DNA from: Streptomyces sp. MZ04
GTDB lineage: Bacteria; Actinomycetota; Actinomycetes; Streptomycetales; Streptomycetaceae
Assembly: GCF_004684775.1 (NCBI RefSeq)
Contig: NZ_SRIC01000008.1
Span: forward strand, 16,373-80,372
Reading direction: 5' to 3'
DNA length: 64,000 nucleotides
In this document: positions 33,715 to 41,876 of the stretch, one piece after another
Layout of the letters: each line of letters opens with the position of its first letter
Numbering within the stretch: position 1 is the stretch's first letter
Notes under the pieces: generated by a model
What the model saw: only the letters and a program-made list of their open reading frames with translations
What the model was told of the DNA's origin: nothing
The model's database searches: none
Program-made: the position numbers and the translations under genes

Positions 33715-36369
33715 ATGGCCGGCTACACCATTGCACTGTCCGAAGTGGACCGTGATTCGGGTGCACTTGTCGGAGGGAAGGGCGCCAATCTCGGCGAGCT
33801 GTGCCGGGCCGGTGTCCCGGTGCCCGACGGCTTCTGCCTCACCACCCGGGCGTTCCGCAGGTTTGTGGACTCCTCGCCCGGAATCGAGAAACTCTATGTG
33901 CAGCTCGAGAAAGTCGACGCGGATGACCGGGACGCCATCGGTCCCCTGAGCGAGAAGCTGTGCGCGCATCTCGGGGCCCTGCCGGTTCCCGCCGAGATCC
34001 GTGCGGAACTTGTCGCCGCGTGGCGCCTGGCGGGCGCGGAATTCCCTTACGCGGTACGGTCGTCCGCCACCGCGGAGGATCTGCCGGGCGCGTCCTTCGC
34101 CGGTCAGCACGACACCTTTCTCAACATCACCGACGAGGACCAACTCGTGGATTCGGTCCGGCGGTGCTGGATATCGCTGTTCACCGAGCGAGCGATCGGC
34201 TATCGCGCCCGCAATGGATTCGACCACCGGCAGGTGGATCTCGCGGTGGTGGTGCAACGCCTTGTCGAACCCGAGGTGTCGGGGGTGATGTTCACGGCCG
34301 ACCCGGTGAACGGCCACCGCGGGACCATCGTGATCAATGCCGGTTTCGGTCTCGGCGAGGCCATCGTGTCGGGCCTGGTGAACCCGGACCTCTACCGGAT
34401 CGGCCCGGACGGGACCCTCGAGAAGACGATTGCCGACAAGGGCCTTGCGATCGTCTCCGCACCGGACGGCGGCACCATGCGGCAACCGGTCACCGAACCG
34501 CGCCGGCGTGCACAGGCCCTGCCCGACCTCGCCATAGTGGAACTGGCCGCACTGGGACGCAGGCTGCAGCAGCACTTCGACGGCCCACAGGACATCGAAT
34601 GGGCCTGGGACGGCGGCCGGTTCCATGTGCTGCAGTCCCGCGCCGTCACCACGCTCTACCCGCTGACGGCGCCGCCCGACGACGGACGGCTGCACATCTA
34701 CCTCTCGCTGGGCCATCAGCAGATGATGCTCGACGCGATGCCACCGCTCGCGCTCTCCGTGATCCGGAACTACTTTCCGTTCGGCACCCGCGGCGCGGAC
34801 AACGAAACACGTGCGATGGGCAGCGCCGGCGGCCGACTCTTCATCGACTACACGGACCTGCTGCACACCAGGCTCGGCCGGCTGCTGTTCCGCCACCCCG
34901 CGGGGACGATGGACAAGCGGATGGGCGGCGCCTTCCTGCGGGTGGCTGAGCGCCCGGAGTTCCGTACCGGACACAGGTTCCGGCCGGGCAGTTTCGCGCG
35001 TACCAACACCAATGTGCTGCGCACCCTCGGCAACGTGGCCGCCGATCTCTGCTGGCGGAGCTGGCAGACCGCCGAGGCCAAGCGGCAGGACTTCATCCGG
35101 CGCGAGGTCGAGGCCACCCGCAAGGCACTCGACGTCCCGGACGGCGTCAACCGGATCGCCCTGATCCAGAAAGACATGAAGAAGTCGCTCAGCGTGTACT
35201 ACCGGCTCACCACGACGCAGTTCTCCGCGGCGCTCGCACGGACGCTGATCGAGCGGCAGTGCCGCCGCTGGCTCGACGACACCTCGGATCTCGCCTCGCT
35301 GGACAAGTCCATGCCGGGCAATGTGACGACGCGGATGAGCCTCGGCATCGGCGATCTGGCTGATCTGGTCCGTGGCCGTCCCGAGCTGCGGCAACTCCTT
35401 GAGGCGCCACCGGAGCCCTTCACCCTGCGTTGCCTCGAAGACGTCCCGGGCGGCGCCGAGTTCAGGGTGGCCTTCGAGGTCTTCCTCGGGGAGTACGGCT
35501 TCCGGTGCCCCGGCGAGCTGGACATCACCCGCGGGCGCTGGCACAGCCGGCCCGAGCAGTTGTTCGCAGGTCTGCTCGCCAATGCGAGCACCGGACGGGC
35601 GGGGGAGCACCGTGAGCGCTTCCTGGCCGGCGAGGACGAGGCGGCGGAGGTGGCGGCGCGGATCTGTGCCCGTCTCCGCAAGACGCGGGCCGGCCGGACG
35701 AAGGCGGCTGCCATGGCCCGGCTGATCAACGTCTATCGCGCCATGATGGGGATGCGTGAGCACCAGAAGTTCCTCACGGTGCAGCTGTACGACGTGTATC
35801 GCCGCGTCCTCTACCAGGAGGGAGGAAGGCTCGCCACGGCCGGAATTCTGGAGGATCCGCAGGACGTCGAGTATCTGCAACTGCAGGAGCTGCGACGGCT
35901 GTCGGACGGAGAGGCCCTGCCCGATCCGGGCGAACTGACAGCGCGGCGCCGGGCCGACCACGAGCGAGCGCGAGGGCTGACCGTACCGCGCCTGATGACC
36001 AGTGACGGGGAGATCCTGGTGGGCCTGCCGGCCGAACACTCCGGCGACAGTGTGCTCGCGGGACTGCCCGTCTCGGCCGGAGTGGTGGAGGGACGGGCCT
36101 GCGTGGTTCTGCGGCCGGAACACGCACGGATACCGGACGGCTCGATCCTCATCGCACCGTTCACCGATCCCGCCTGGACGCCGCTGTTCTCCGCGGTGAG
36201 CGGCATGGTCGTGGAGATCGGTGGCCTGATGACACACGGAGCCGTGGTGGCACGCGAACTGGGGCTGCCCGCGGTGGTCGGCGTCGACCACGCGACCAAA
36301 CAGATACCGGACGGCGCGCGGATCCGTGTGGACGGATCCCAGGGAACGGTCGAACTGCTCGACGACTGA
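33715..36369 (+). CDS. PEP-synthase-family phosphotransferase resembling rifampicin phosphotransferase
   Basis: An 884-residue three-part enzyme. The N-terminal PPDK-type ATP-binding domain (~1-320: GGKGANLGEL, YAVRSSATAEDLPGASFAGQ, FTADPVNG) is followed by a variable middle substrate domain (~330-760) and a C-terminal swivelling phosphohistidine domain with GGLMTHGAVVARELGLPAVVG (catalytic His ~841). Size and order match rifampicin phosphotransferases (ATP + drug to phospho-drug + AMP + Pi) more than PEP synthase, which has a C-terminal PEP-binding TIM barrel that is absent here. It may phosphorylate the pathway product for self-protection or as a biosynthetic step. ATG at 33715; followed by a terminator. 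Confidence 0.85.
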   Translation: MAGYTIALSEVDRDSGALVGGKGANLGELCRAGVPVPDGFCLTTRAFRRFVDSSPGIEKLYVQLEKVDADDRDAIGPLSEKLCAHLGALPVPAEIRAELVAAWRLAGAEFPYAVRSSATAEDLPGASFAGQHDTFLNITDEDQLVDSVRRCWISLFTERAIGYRARNGFDHRQVDLAVVVQRLVEPEVSGVMFTADPVNGHRGTIVINAGFGLGEAIVSGLVNPDLYRIGPDGTLEKTIADKGLAIVSAPDGGTMRQPVTEPRRRAQALPDLAIVELAALGRRLQQHFDGPQDIEWAWDGGRFHVLQSRAVTTLYPLTAPPDDGRLHIYLSLGHQQMMLDAMPPLALSVIRNYFPFGTRGADNETRAMGSAGGRLFIDYTDLLHTRLGRLLFRHPAGTMDKRMGGAFLRVAERPEFRTGHRFRPGSFARTNTNVLRTLGNVAADLCWRSWQTAEAKRQDFIRREVEATRKALDVPDGVNRIALIQKDMKKSLSVYYRLTTTQFSAALARTLIERQCRRWLDDTSDLASLDKSMPGNVTTRMSLGIGDLADLVRGRPELRQLLEAPPEPFTLRCLEDVPGGAEFRVAFEVFLGEYGFRCPGELDITRGRWHSRPEQLFAGLLANASTGRAGEHRERFLAGEDEAAEVAARICARLRKTRAGRTKAAAMARLINVYRAMMGMREHQKFLTVQLYDVYRRVLYQEGGRLATAGILEDPQDVEYLQLQELRRLSDGEALPDPGELTARRRADHERARGLTVPRLMTSDGEILVGLPAEHSGDSVLAGLPVSAGVVEGRACVVLRPEHARIPDGSILIAPFTDPAWTPLFSAVSGMVVEIGGLMTHGAVVARELGLPAVVGVDHATKQIPDGARIRVDGSQGTVELLDD

Positions 36370-36390
36370 CCGACTCCTGCCCACGACAGG

Positions 36391-36420
36391 TGATGCACGG
36401 CCCCGGAGGGCCGTGCATCA
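36391..36420. terminator. Bidirectional rho-independent-type hairpin
   Basis: TGATGCACGGCCC (36391-36403) pairs perfectly with GGGCCGTGCATCA (36408-36420) around a CGGA tetraloop, a 13-bp stem between convergent genes. No U-tract, as is common in streptomycetes. Confidence 0.85.
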
Positions 36421-36427
36421 TCGCCCG

Positions 36428-37201
36428 TCAGACGGCCTGCGCCGCGGCGCGGCCGATCAGCGGCAGCTCACCGGCGGAGCACTCGAGCCGGCTGTCCGTC
36501 GCGCGTCCGCCCAGCCAGGCCGCCAGATCGCTCAGCGTGCCGTGCACCCGGACCGGTTCGCCGTGGCCCAGCGTCCAGCTCTCCCCGCCGGGCGCCGAAA
36601 GATCAAGACGCAACCCGTCCGGCACTCGCCGCGAGAGATAGTCGATCAGATGGACGCACAGGGCGGGGGACCAGTCGGCCGGGCGCCGGCCCAGGTCGTA
36701 GTCGACCATGTGCACCTCGGCCTCCCGCCAGCCGGCGAACAGCACGTCAAGAAGCGTCCCGCGGCCCCGGTAGCGCGCGGGACTCACCCAGGCCGCCCGC
36801 CCCAGATGGGACCAGGCCCGGTCGATCACCAGCGTCGCGTCGCACACCGCCGTCACCAGGTCCTCGGCCGGACGTCCCGCGTTGGCCTCCACTTCGGAGT
36901 CACGGCCTGCCCTGTCCGCCGCCCGGGGATCCGGACCCGCGCGGTAGAAGGCCGTGGTCCGCCTGGCCCTGGCGTAGTCGATCTGCCGCAGCGCCGCGTG
37001 CAGGAACGCGAGGCGGGCGGCCAGCAGATGGGCGCGGGTCCAGCCCGGCAGCTGGGACGGCAATCGGATCTCATCGTCCGTGAGCGGCGAGATGAGCCGG
37101 CGCTCGCGGTCGTGCGCTTCTTTGACCCACTGAATTATTTCCTGCGTACTTTCCGGTTCGGGCACGCCAATACCCTTCGTTGTTCGGACTATTCGCATCA
37201 C
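36428..37201 (-). CDS. Mycothiol-dependent maleylpyruvate-isomerase-family protein
   Basis: A 257-residue member of the actinobacterial MDMPI/DinB-like family: PSQLPGWTRAHLLAARLAFLHAALRQI (N-terminal, metal-site His), FAGWREAEVHMVDYDLGRRP (~155-174, second metal-site region) and a C-terminal domain with VRVHGTLSDLAAWLGGR. Such proteins use mycothiol for isomerisation or conjugation of electrophiles. Located beside a PIG-L deacetylase and inside a hydrazine cluster, it could serve thiol-dependent detoxification or tailoring; no substrate can be deduced. Confidence 0.78.
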   Translation of the reverse strand: MMRIVRTTKGIGVPEPESTQEIIQWVKEAHDRERRLISPLTDDEIRLPSQLPGWTRAHLLAARLAFLHAALRQIDYARARRTTAFYRAGPDPRAADRAGRDSEVEANAGRPAEDLVTAVCDATLVIDRAWSHLGRAAWVSPARYRGRGTLLDVLFAGWREAEVHMVDYDLGRRPADWSPALCVHLIDYLSRRVPDGLRLDLSAPGGESWTLGHGEPVRVHGTLSDLAAWLGGRATDSRLECSAGELPLIGRAAAQAV

Positions 37202-37261
37202 CGCTTCATTGTGTACCGCACAGCCTTGGTGCTGAACCGTCCGGCCGATAGCATCGATGTC

Positions 37262-37996
37262 ATGGCAGCAGAATTACAACTGATCTCCGAGGACTGGTCC
37301 TCCGCTCTCGCAGTGGTCGCACACCCCGACGATCTGGAATACGGGGCGGTGGCCGCCATTGCCCGCTGGACGGCCCAAGGGAAGCGGATCTCCTATTGTC
37401 TCGCGACACGCGGAGAAGCCGGGATCGACGGTATGGATCCGGCAGCTGCCGGTCCGCTTCGGGAGAAGGAGGAACGGGCCTCCGCAGCCGTCGTCGGCGT
37501 AAGTGACGTGGAATTTCTGGACCACCGGGACGGAGTCCTCGAACATGGCCTTCCGCTGCGCAGAGACATAGCCCGGGTAATGCGCCGGTGCCGTCCTGAC
37601 ATCATCATTCTGATCAACTGCCGGCCGAAGTTCATGAACGGCACCGTCAATCAGGCGGACCATGTCGCAGTCGGCCGGGCCGCGATCGACGCGGCCCGTG
37701 ACGCCGGGAACCGGTGGGTGTTCCGGGAGTTGCTGGACGAGGGGTACGAGCCGTGGTCCGGCGCCCGGCGCGTTCTCGTGGCCGGCTCACCGGACTCCAC
37801 CCACGGGGTCGACGTCACGGAGCACTTCGAGGCCGGCCTTGCTTCGTTGCAGGAGCACGCCGCCTATCTGGCCGGACTCGGCGACGGGCACGGCACCTTC
37901 GCCGAGCTGACCCAGGTGCTGCGGACCCGGACCGGTGCCGCGGGGCGACTGCTCGGGTGCGAACTCGCCATACCGTTCGAGGTTCTCGACCTCTGA
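37262..37996 (+). CDS. PIG-L family deacetylase
   Basis: A 244-residue LmbE/PIG-L zinc hydrolase: metal motif AVVAHPDDLEYG (~18-29) and NQADHVAVGRAA (~129-140, third metal ligand). These remove N-acetyl groups from sugar amines or mycothiol conjugates. Codon 5 (37274-37276) is TTA, linking it to bldA-dependent cluster expression rather than housekeeping mycothiol synthesis. It diverges from the MDMPI-family gene across a 60-bp gap. It could deacetylate an intermediate or the product. Confidence 0.85.
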   Translation: MAAELQLISEDWSSALAVVAHPDDLEYGAVAAIARWTAQGKRISYCLATRGEAGIDGMDPAAAGPLREKEERASAAVVGVSDVEFLDHRDGVLEHGLPLRRDIARVMRRCRPDIIILINCRPKFMNGTVNQADHVAVGRAAIDAARDAGNRWVFRELLDEGYEPWSGARRVLVAGSPDSTHGVDVTEHFEAGLASLQEHAAYLAGLGDGHGTFAELTQVLRTRTGAAGRLLGCELAIPFEVLDL

Positions 37997-38007
37997 CGGA
38001 CCGGCGG

Positions 38008-38030
38008 CAACCGCGTCCGATCCGCAGTTG
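38008..38030. promoter_or_regulatory. Putative StrR-type binding site 4
   Basis: CAACCGC (38008-38014) and GCAGTTG (38024-38030), 9-bp spacer; the left half has one mismatch. It lies just after the PIG-L stop and ~205 bp before the M56 peptidase gene. Between 38031 and 38234 I see no gene. Confidence 0.5.
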
Positions 38031-38234
38031 GCCCCCGCCCCAGGACCGTCGGCTGAGTGTGCAGATTGCTCCCTGCACAAGTAGTCCCCGTCACATGCCG
38101 GGTCGCTACCCTCCGACGTGGGAGGTGAGTATGTCGGCTGTCTGTTTGTATGAAGCTGCCTGTACGTCCATCTCTATGCTCCGGCCACTCGGCAGGTCCC
38201 CGCGACCGGCCGACGGCAAGAGGCACCTCCTGCC

Positions 38235-39209
38235 GTGATCATCGCGGTCGGACTTCTTCTGGCCGCGGCGCTGTGCAGCTGGCTGGCGCCGCGACTGTTG
38301 CTGGCCCTTGACCCGCGGCGGTTCGATCCGACGTTGCTCCTGGCGTGCTGGTTCTCCGCCGTCGCGGGTGTACTGATCACCATCGGACTCGGTCTCGCCG
38401 CCCTGCTGCTGCCCGGCCATCTGCTGTTGGTCGCCCATGGGGCGGGACACGGGCTGCTCCCCGCGTCCATGCACTGGCCGCGGTCGGTGCCGCACGGTTC
38501 ACCGCCGGCATGGGAGAAAGCAGCCGGTGACTGGGGGTGCGTGCTCCTGTGCATCGTGGCGTTGCGCCTGGTCTATGTGGCGGCCCGGTCCGGGCGACGA
38601 CGCATACGTACCCGGAGGGACTGCTTGGCCACCTTGCGTGGCACCGCTCGCGAGGAGCCGGGACAGCCGCTGACCCTCTGGGTGCCGCACGGCCGCCCCT
38701 TCGCCTTCAGCATGGCCGGTCGGCCAGGAGTGGTCGTGGTGACCGACGGCATGACGCACCACCTCCACCCGCTGCACTTGGCGGCGGTGCTCGCCCATGA
38801 GCGCGCACATCTGCGCGGGCGCCACCACGCGCTCGTGGCCTGCGCCGAAGCGTTGAAGGCGGCGCTGCCGGTGGTCCCTCTCTTCCGCATCGCGCCGTCG
38901 GCGGTACGTGAACTGGTGGAGGTTGCCGCGGACAAGCGTGCGGCCGCGCAGTATGGCCCCGCCGCGGTGGCATCCGCCCTGCAACAGGCGTCCGGTGCCC
39001 CGACGCAGGAAGCCGACGGGCTGATGATGGTCGGTCCCGGTTCCATCGAACTGAGGCTCATCAGGCTGGCGGACGCCATGCCCCGGCCCGGCAGATTCCG
39101 CCGCTCCGTGAGTTGCTTGGCGGGCGTGCTCGTCGCCGGGCTCTTCCCGGTGGCGTCTGCGACCGTGCTCGTCGCGGTCACGATCCACGTGCTGCTGCTC
39201 TGCCACTGA
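38235..39209 (+). CDS. M56 (BlaR1-like) membrane metallopeptidase
   Basis: A 324-residue membrane protein: two N-terminal helices (IIAVGLLLAAALCSWL; TLLLACWFSAVAGVLI and following), a third near 110-120, the zinc-protease motif LAHERAHLRGRHHALV (HExxH ~189-193) and a C-terminal helix. It is the type of actinobacterial M56 protease paired with BlaI repressors; it lacks a penicillin-sensor domain. The BlaI-like gene at 25403 is its probable partner, although normally the two are adjacent. A start at GTG 38235 follows AGGCACCTCCTGCC. Confidence 0.85.
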   Translation: MIIAVGLLLAAALCSWLAPRLLLALDPRRFDPTLLLACWFSAVAGVLITIGLGLAALLLPGHLLLVAHGAGHGLLPASMHWPRSVPHGSPPAWEKAAGDWGCVLLCIVALRLVYVAARSGRRRIRTRRDCLATLRGTAREEPGQPLTLWVPHGRPFAFSMAGRPGVVVVTDGMTHHLHPLHLAAVLAHERAHLRGRHHALVACAEALKAALPVVPLFRIAPSAVRELVEVAADKRAAAQYGPAAVASALQQASGAPTQEADGLMMVGPGSIELRLIRLADAMPRPGRFRRSVSCLAGVLVAGLFPVASATVLVAVTIHVLLLCH

Positions 39210-39237
39210 GGTCGCACGGCGCCCGCCCGGTGCTGTG

Positions 39238-39260
39238 CGACTGCGGTCGATCCGCAATTG
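39238..39260. promoter_or_regulatory. Putative StrR-type binding site 5
   Basis: CGACTGC (39238-39244) and GCAATTG (39254-39260), 9-bp spacer, ~120 bp before the asparagine-synthetase-like gene. The core GCGGTCGATCCGCA resembles that of sites 3 and 4. Confidence 0.6.
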
Positions 39261-39382
39261 CCCACTTCCCCGGCGTCGTACATACATGGAAATCTGTAGT
39301 CTCCGTATTCGCCCAATAGCGGCAGGAATTCGGTGTCGACTTTCATCGCGGCGCAATTCGAGGACTCCATGAGGAGCAGTCC

Positions 39383-41245
39383 ATGTGTGGAATCGCAGGA
39401 ATGGTGTCCTTCACCAGCGAGTTGACTGAGCGCCTGGAGCTCGTCGACAAGTTGTCCGAGCCGCTGACGTTGCGCGGTCCGAACGAGGCAGGACACTGGA
39501 CCGGCCGGCATGCACTGATCGCGTTCCGCCGCAACGCCGTCATAGACCTCGATGGTGGCCGGCAGCCCATGGTCGCCGCGGACGCTTCGGGGTCCGACAT
39601 CGCTGTCCTTGCCTACACCGGGGAAATCTTCAACACCGATGAACTGCGAAACGAGTTGTCGGCCCGCGGCCACCGATTCCGCGACCACAGCGATACAGCG
39701 GTGGTGCTGCATTCCTATCTGGAATGGGGTGAGCACTGTGCGGAGCGGCTGCGCGGCATGTTCGCATTCACCGTATGGGACGAGCGGGCCGGCCGCCTTG
39801 TGCTGATCCGGGACCGGTTCGGGATCTATCCGCTGTGCTACGCCGAGGTCACGGACGGACTCGCCTTCGCCTCCGAGCCGAAGGCACTGTTCGCCGCCGG
39901 GGCCTGTCGGCCGGTGGTCGGCCAGGACGGTCTGCGCGAACTGCTCGCCTTCACCCCCACACCCGGCGACACCGTGTTCCGTGGTGTGTCCGAGGTGGTC
40001 CCCGGACAGGTCGTGACGTATGACCGCACCGGACTGCGGCGGCGGACCTATTGGCGGCTCGAGGTCCGCGAGCACACCGACGACTACGAGACGACGGTGC
40101 GTACGGTCCGGGAGCTGCTCGAGGACGCGGTCCGCACCCAACTGGTCGCCGATGTGCCGCTGGGCCTTATGCTCTCCGGTGGTCTGGACTCCAGCGCCCT
40201 CTGCGCGATCGCCGCCAAGAGCGGCGGTTCCCGGCGGTCCGCGCACCTCGACGGCTCCGCCGACGACACACTGCGCACGTATTCGATGGAGTACGGCTAC
40301 CACTTCGACCACTTCCGCCCCGACGAGCAGTTCCCGGCTCTCGACAGCCCGTACGCGCATCTGATGAGCCGCCATCTCGGTTCCGATCACCGCGAACTCG
40401 TGCTCGGCGCGGCAGATGCAGCCGACCCGGCGCGCCAACTCGGCGTAGTCGCCGCGATGGATCGTCCGACCGCCCGCCTCGACATGTATGTCGCCGCGCA
40501 GCGGCTCTCCGCCTCGGTGCGGGAGACCTCGAAGGTGGCAGTGAGCGGGGACGGCGCCGATGAGCTGTTCGGCGGCTACCGCTGGTTCCGGGACCCGGCG
40601 CGTGCCGCCTCGGGCGCCTTCCCTTGGTTCGGCCCCGGGCACCGCATCGACGAGTTCGGCGATCTGCTCGACCGGGGGCTCCTCAAGGATCTTGACCTGT
40701 CCGGCTACAGCACCGAAAGGTATACGGCGGCACTGGCCGAAGTGCCCCGGCTCGACGCCGACGTGGCCGTGGACCGCCGGATGCGGGAACTGACGTATCT
40801 GCACATGACGCGGTACGTCCGGGTGACGCTCGACCGCAAGGACCGGATGGGCGCATCGGTGGCACTCGAGGGCCGGGTGCCGTTCTGCGATCACCCGCTC
40901 GTCGAGTACGTCTTCAATGTGCCGTCGTCGATGAAGACAGCCGGCGGCTGGGAGAAGTCGCTGCTGCGGGCCGCGGTGGCGGACCTGCTCCCGGCCGAGG
41001 TCCGGGACCGCAAGAAGTCCCCCTTCCCCAAGGTGCAGGATCCCGCCTACGACGAGGCTCTGCGCGTACGGCTGCGGGAGCTCACCCGGGACTCCGTCAG
41101 CCCGGTCGCCGCCCTGCTCGACCCGGCCCGGGTGGACTCCGTGCTGAGCGGCACCGATGAGCCGGGTATCAGCCGGCTGAGCATCGAGATGGCGATCGGG
41201 CTCGATCTCTGGGTCCGGGAGCTCGGCGTCACCATCGCCGCCTGA
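39383..41245 (+). CDS. Asparagine-synthetase-type amidotransferase (candidate hydrazine transferase)
   Basis: A 620-residue class II glutamine amidotransferase/AsnB homologue. It starts MCGIAGMV, so Cys2 is the glutaminase nucleophile; LRGPNEAGHW (~30) and YTGEIFN (~76) complete that site. The synthetase half has the PP-loop LMLSGGLDSSAL (~262) and SGDGADELFGGYRW (~390). AsnB-type enzymes hydrolyse a gamma-glutamyl donor, channel the released amine and ligate it to an adenylated carboxylate. In clusters with the glutamate-carried hydrazine cassette the donor is proposed to be glutamylhydrazine, so this is the candidate step that delivers hydrazine to the scaffold. It heads an operon with flavin reductase, halogenase and methyltransferase, behind StrR-like site 5. 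Confidence 0.85.
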   Translation: MCGIAGMVSFTSELTERLELVDKLSEPLTLRGPNEAGHWTGRHALIAFRRNAVIDLDGGRQPMVAADASGSDIAVLAYTGEIFNTDELRNELSARGHRFRDHSDTAVVLHSYLEWGEHCAERLRGMFAFTVWDERAGRLVLIRDRFGIYPLCYAEVTDGLAFASEPKALFAAGACRPVVGQDGLRELLAFTPTPGDTVFRGVSEVVPGQVVTYDRTGLRRRTYWRLEVREHTDDYETTVRTVRELLEDAVRTQLVADVPLGLMLSGGLDSSALCAIAAKSGGSRRSAHLDGSADDTLRTYSMEYGYHFDHFRPDEQFPALDSPYAHLMSRHLGSDHRELVLGAADAADPARQLGVVAAMDRPTARLDMYVAAQRLSASVRETSKVAVSGDGADELFGGYRWFRDPARAASGAFPWFGPGHRIDEFGDLLDRGLLKDLDLSGYSTERYTAALAEVPRLDADVAVDRRMRELTYLHMTRYVRVTLDRKDRMGASVALEGRVPFCDHPLVEYVFNVPSSMKTAGGWEKSLLRAAVADLLPAEVRDRKKSPFPKVQDPAYDEALRVRLRELTRDSVSPVAALLDPARVDSVLSGTDEPGISRLSIEMAIGLDLWVRELGVTIAA

Positions 41246-41286
41246 CCGGCGGAACAACCGGAGTTGTGGAAGGCAGGTGGACAGCG

Positions 41287-41811
41287 GTGATCGGGACTCG
41301 GATCGATCCGGGGATCCTGCGCCGGGTGCTCGGGCAGTTCGCCACCGGCATCGTGGTCGTGACCGCGCACACCGACGACGGGCTGCCCGTCGGGATGACG
41401 GTGAACTCGTTCTGCTCCGTGTCCCTTGAACCTCCGCTGGTGCTGTTCTGCGTCAGCCGGGCCTCCCGGCTGCACCCGGTGTTCACAGCCGCCCCCGCGT
41501 TCGCGGTCAATGTGCTCGGCGAAGCCCAGCGTGAGCTGTCCCTGGCATTCGCCAGGCCCGGCCTTGACCGGTTCGGCACCCTGTCGCACCGCTCCGGGGC
41601 CGGCGGAGTGCCGCTGCTCCCCGGCGCGCTCGCCGTCGTCACCTGCACCACCGCCTCGGTCACCGAGGCAGGCGACCACGACATCGTGCTGGGCCGGGTG
41701 ACAGAGCTGGACTGTGATCCGCGGTCGCTCGCCGACCCACTGGTGTTCTACGGCGGCGCCTACCGTCGGCTCGCTTCCCGGCACGCCGACTGGTGGACCG
41801 CGTTCAGCTGA
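41287..41811 (+). CDS. Flavin reductase (HpaC-like)
   Basis: A 174-residue flavin reductase domain protein: RVLGQFATGIVVVTA near the start, GMTVNSFCSVSLEPPLVLFCV (~36-56, flavin-binding) and DPLVFYGGAYRRL near the end. It supplies FADH2 to two-component flavoenzymes, most obviously the halogenase that follows 65 nt downstream. GTG at 41287 (after AGGTGG) gives the usual family N-terminus; a GTG at 41266 would add 7 residues. Confidence 0.9.
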   Translation: MIGTRIDPGILRRVLGQFATGIVVVTAHTDDGLPVGMTVNSFCSVSLEPPLVLFCVSRASRLHPVFTAAPAFAVNVLGEAQRELSLAFARPGLDRFGTLSHRSGAGGVPLLPGALAVVTCTTASVTEAGDHDIVLGRVTELDCDPRSLADPLVFYGGAYRRLASRHADWWTAFS

Positions 41812-41876
41812 CCTCGCCACGTTCCGGCCCGAGGTCACAGCGACTGCGCACATCAACGCAACGGAGAGGGAAGTCG

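Noticed and set aside
33715..36369. Phosphoenolpyruvate synthase supplying a phosphonate pathway
   Set aside because: No PEP mutase or phosphonate genes are present, and the enzyme lacks the PEP-binding barrel; RPH-like architecture fits better.
38573..41257. 894-codon minus-strand frame opposite the M56 and AsnB-like genes
   Set aside because: Crosses two real genes and an intergenic gap; a by-product of GC bias.
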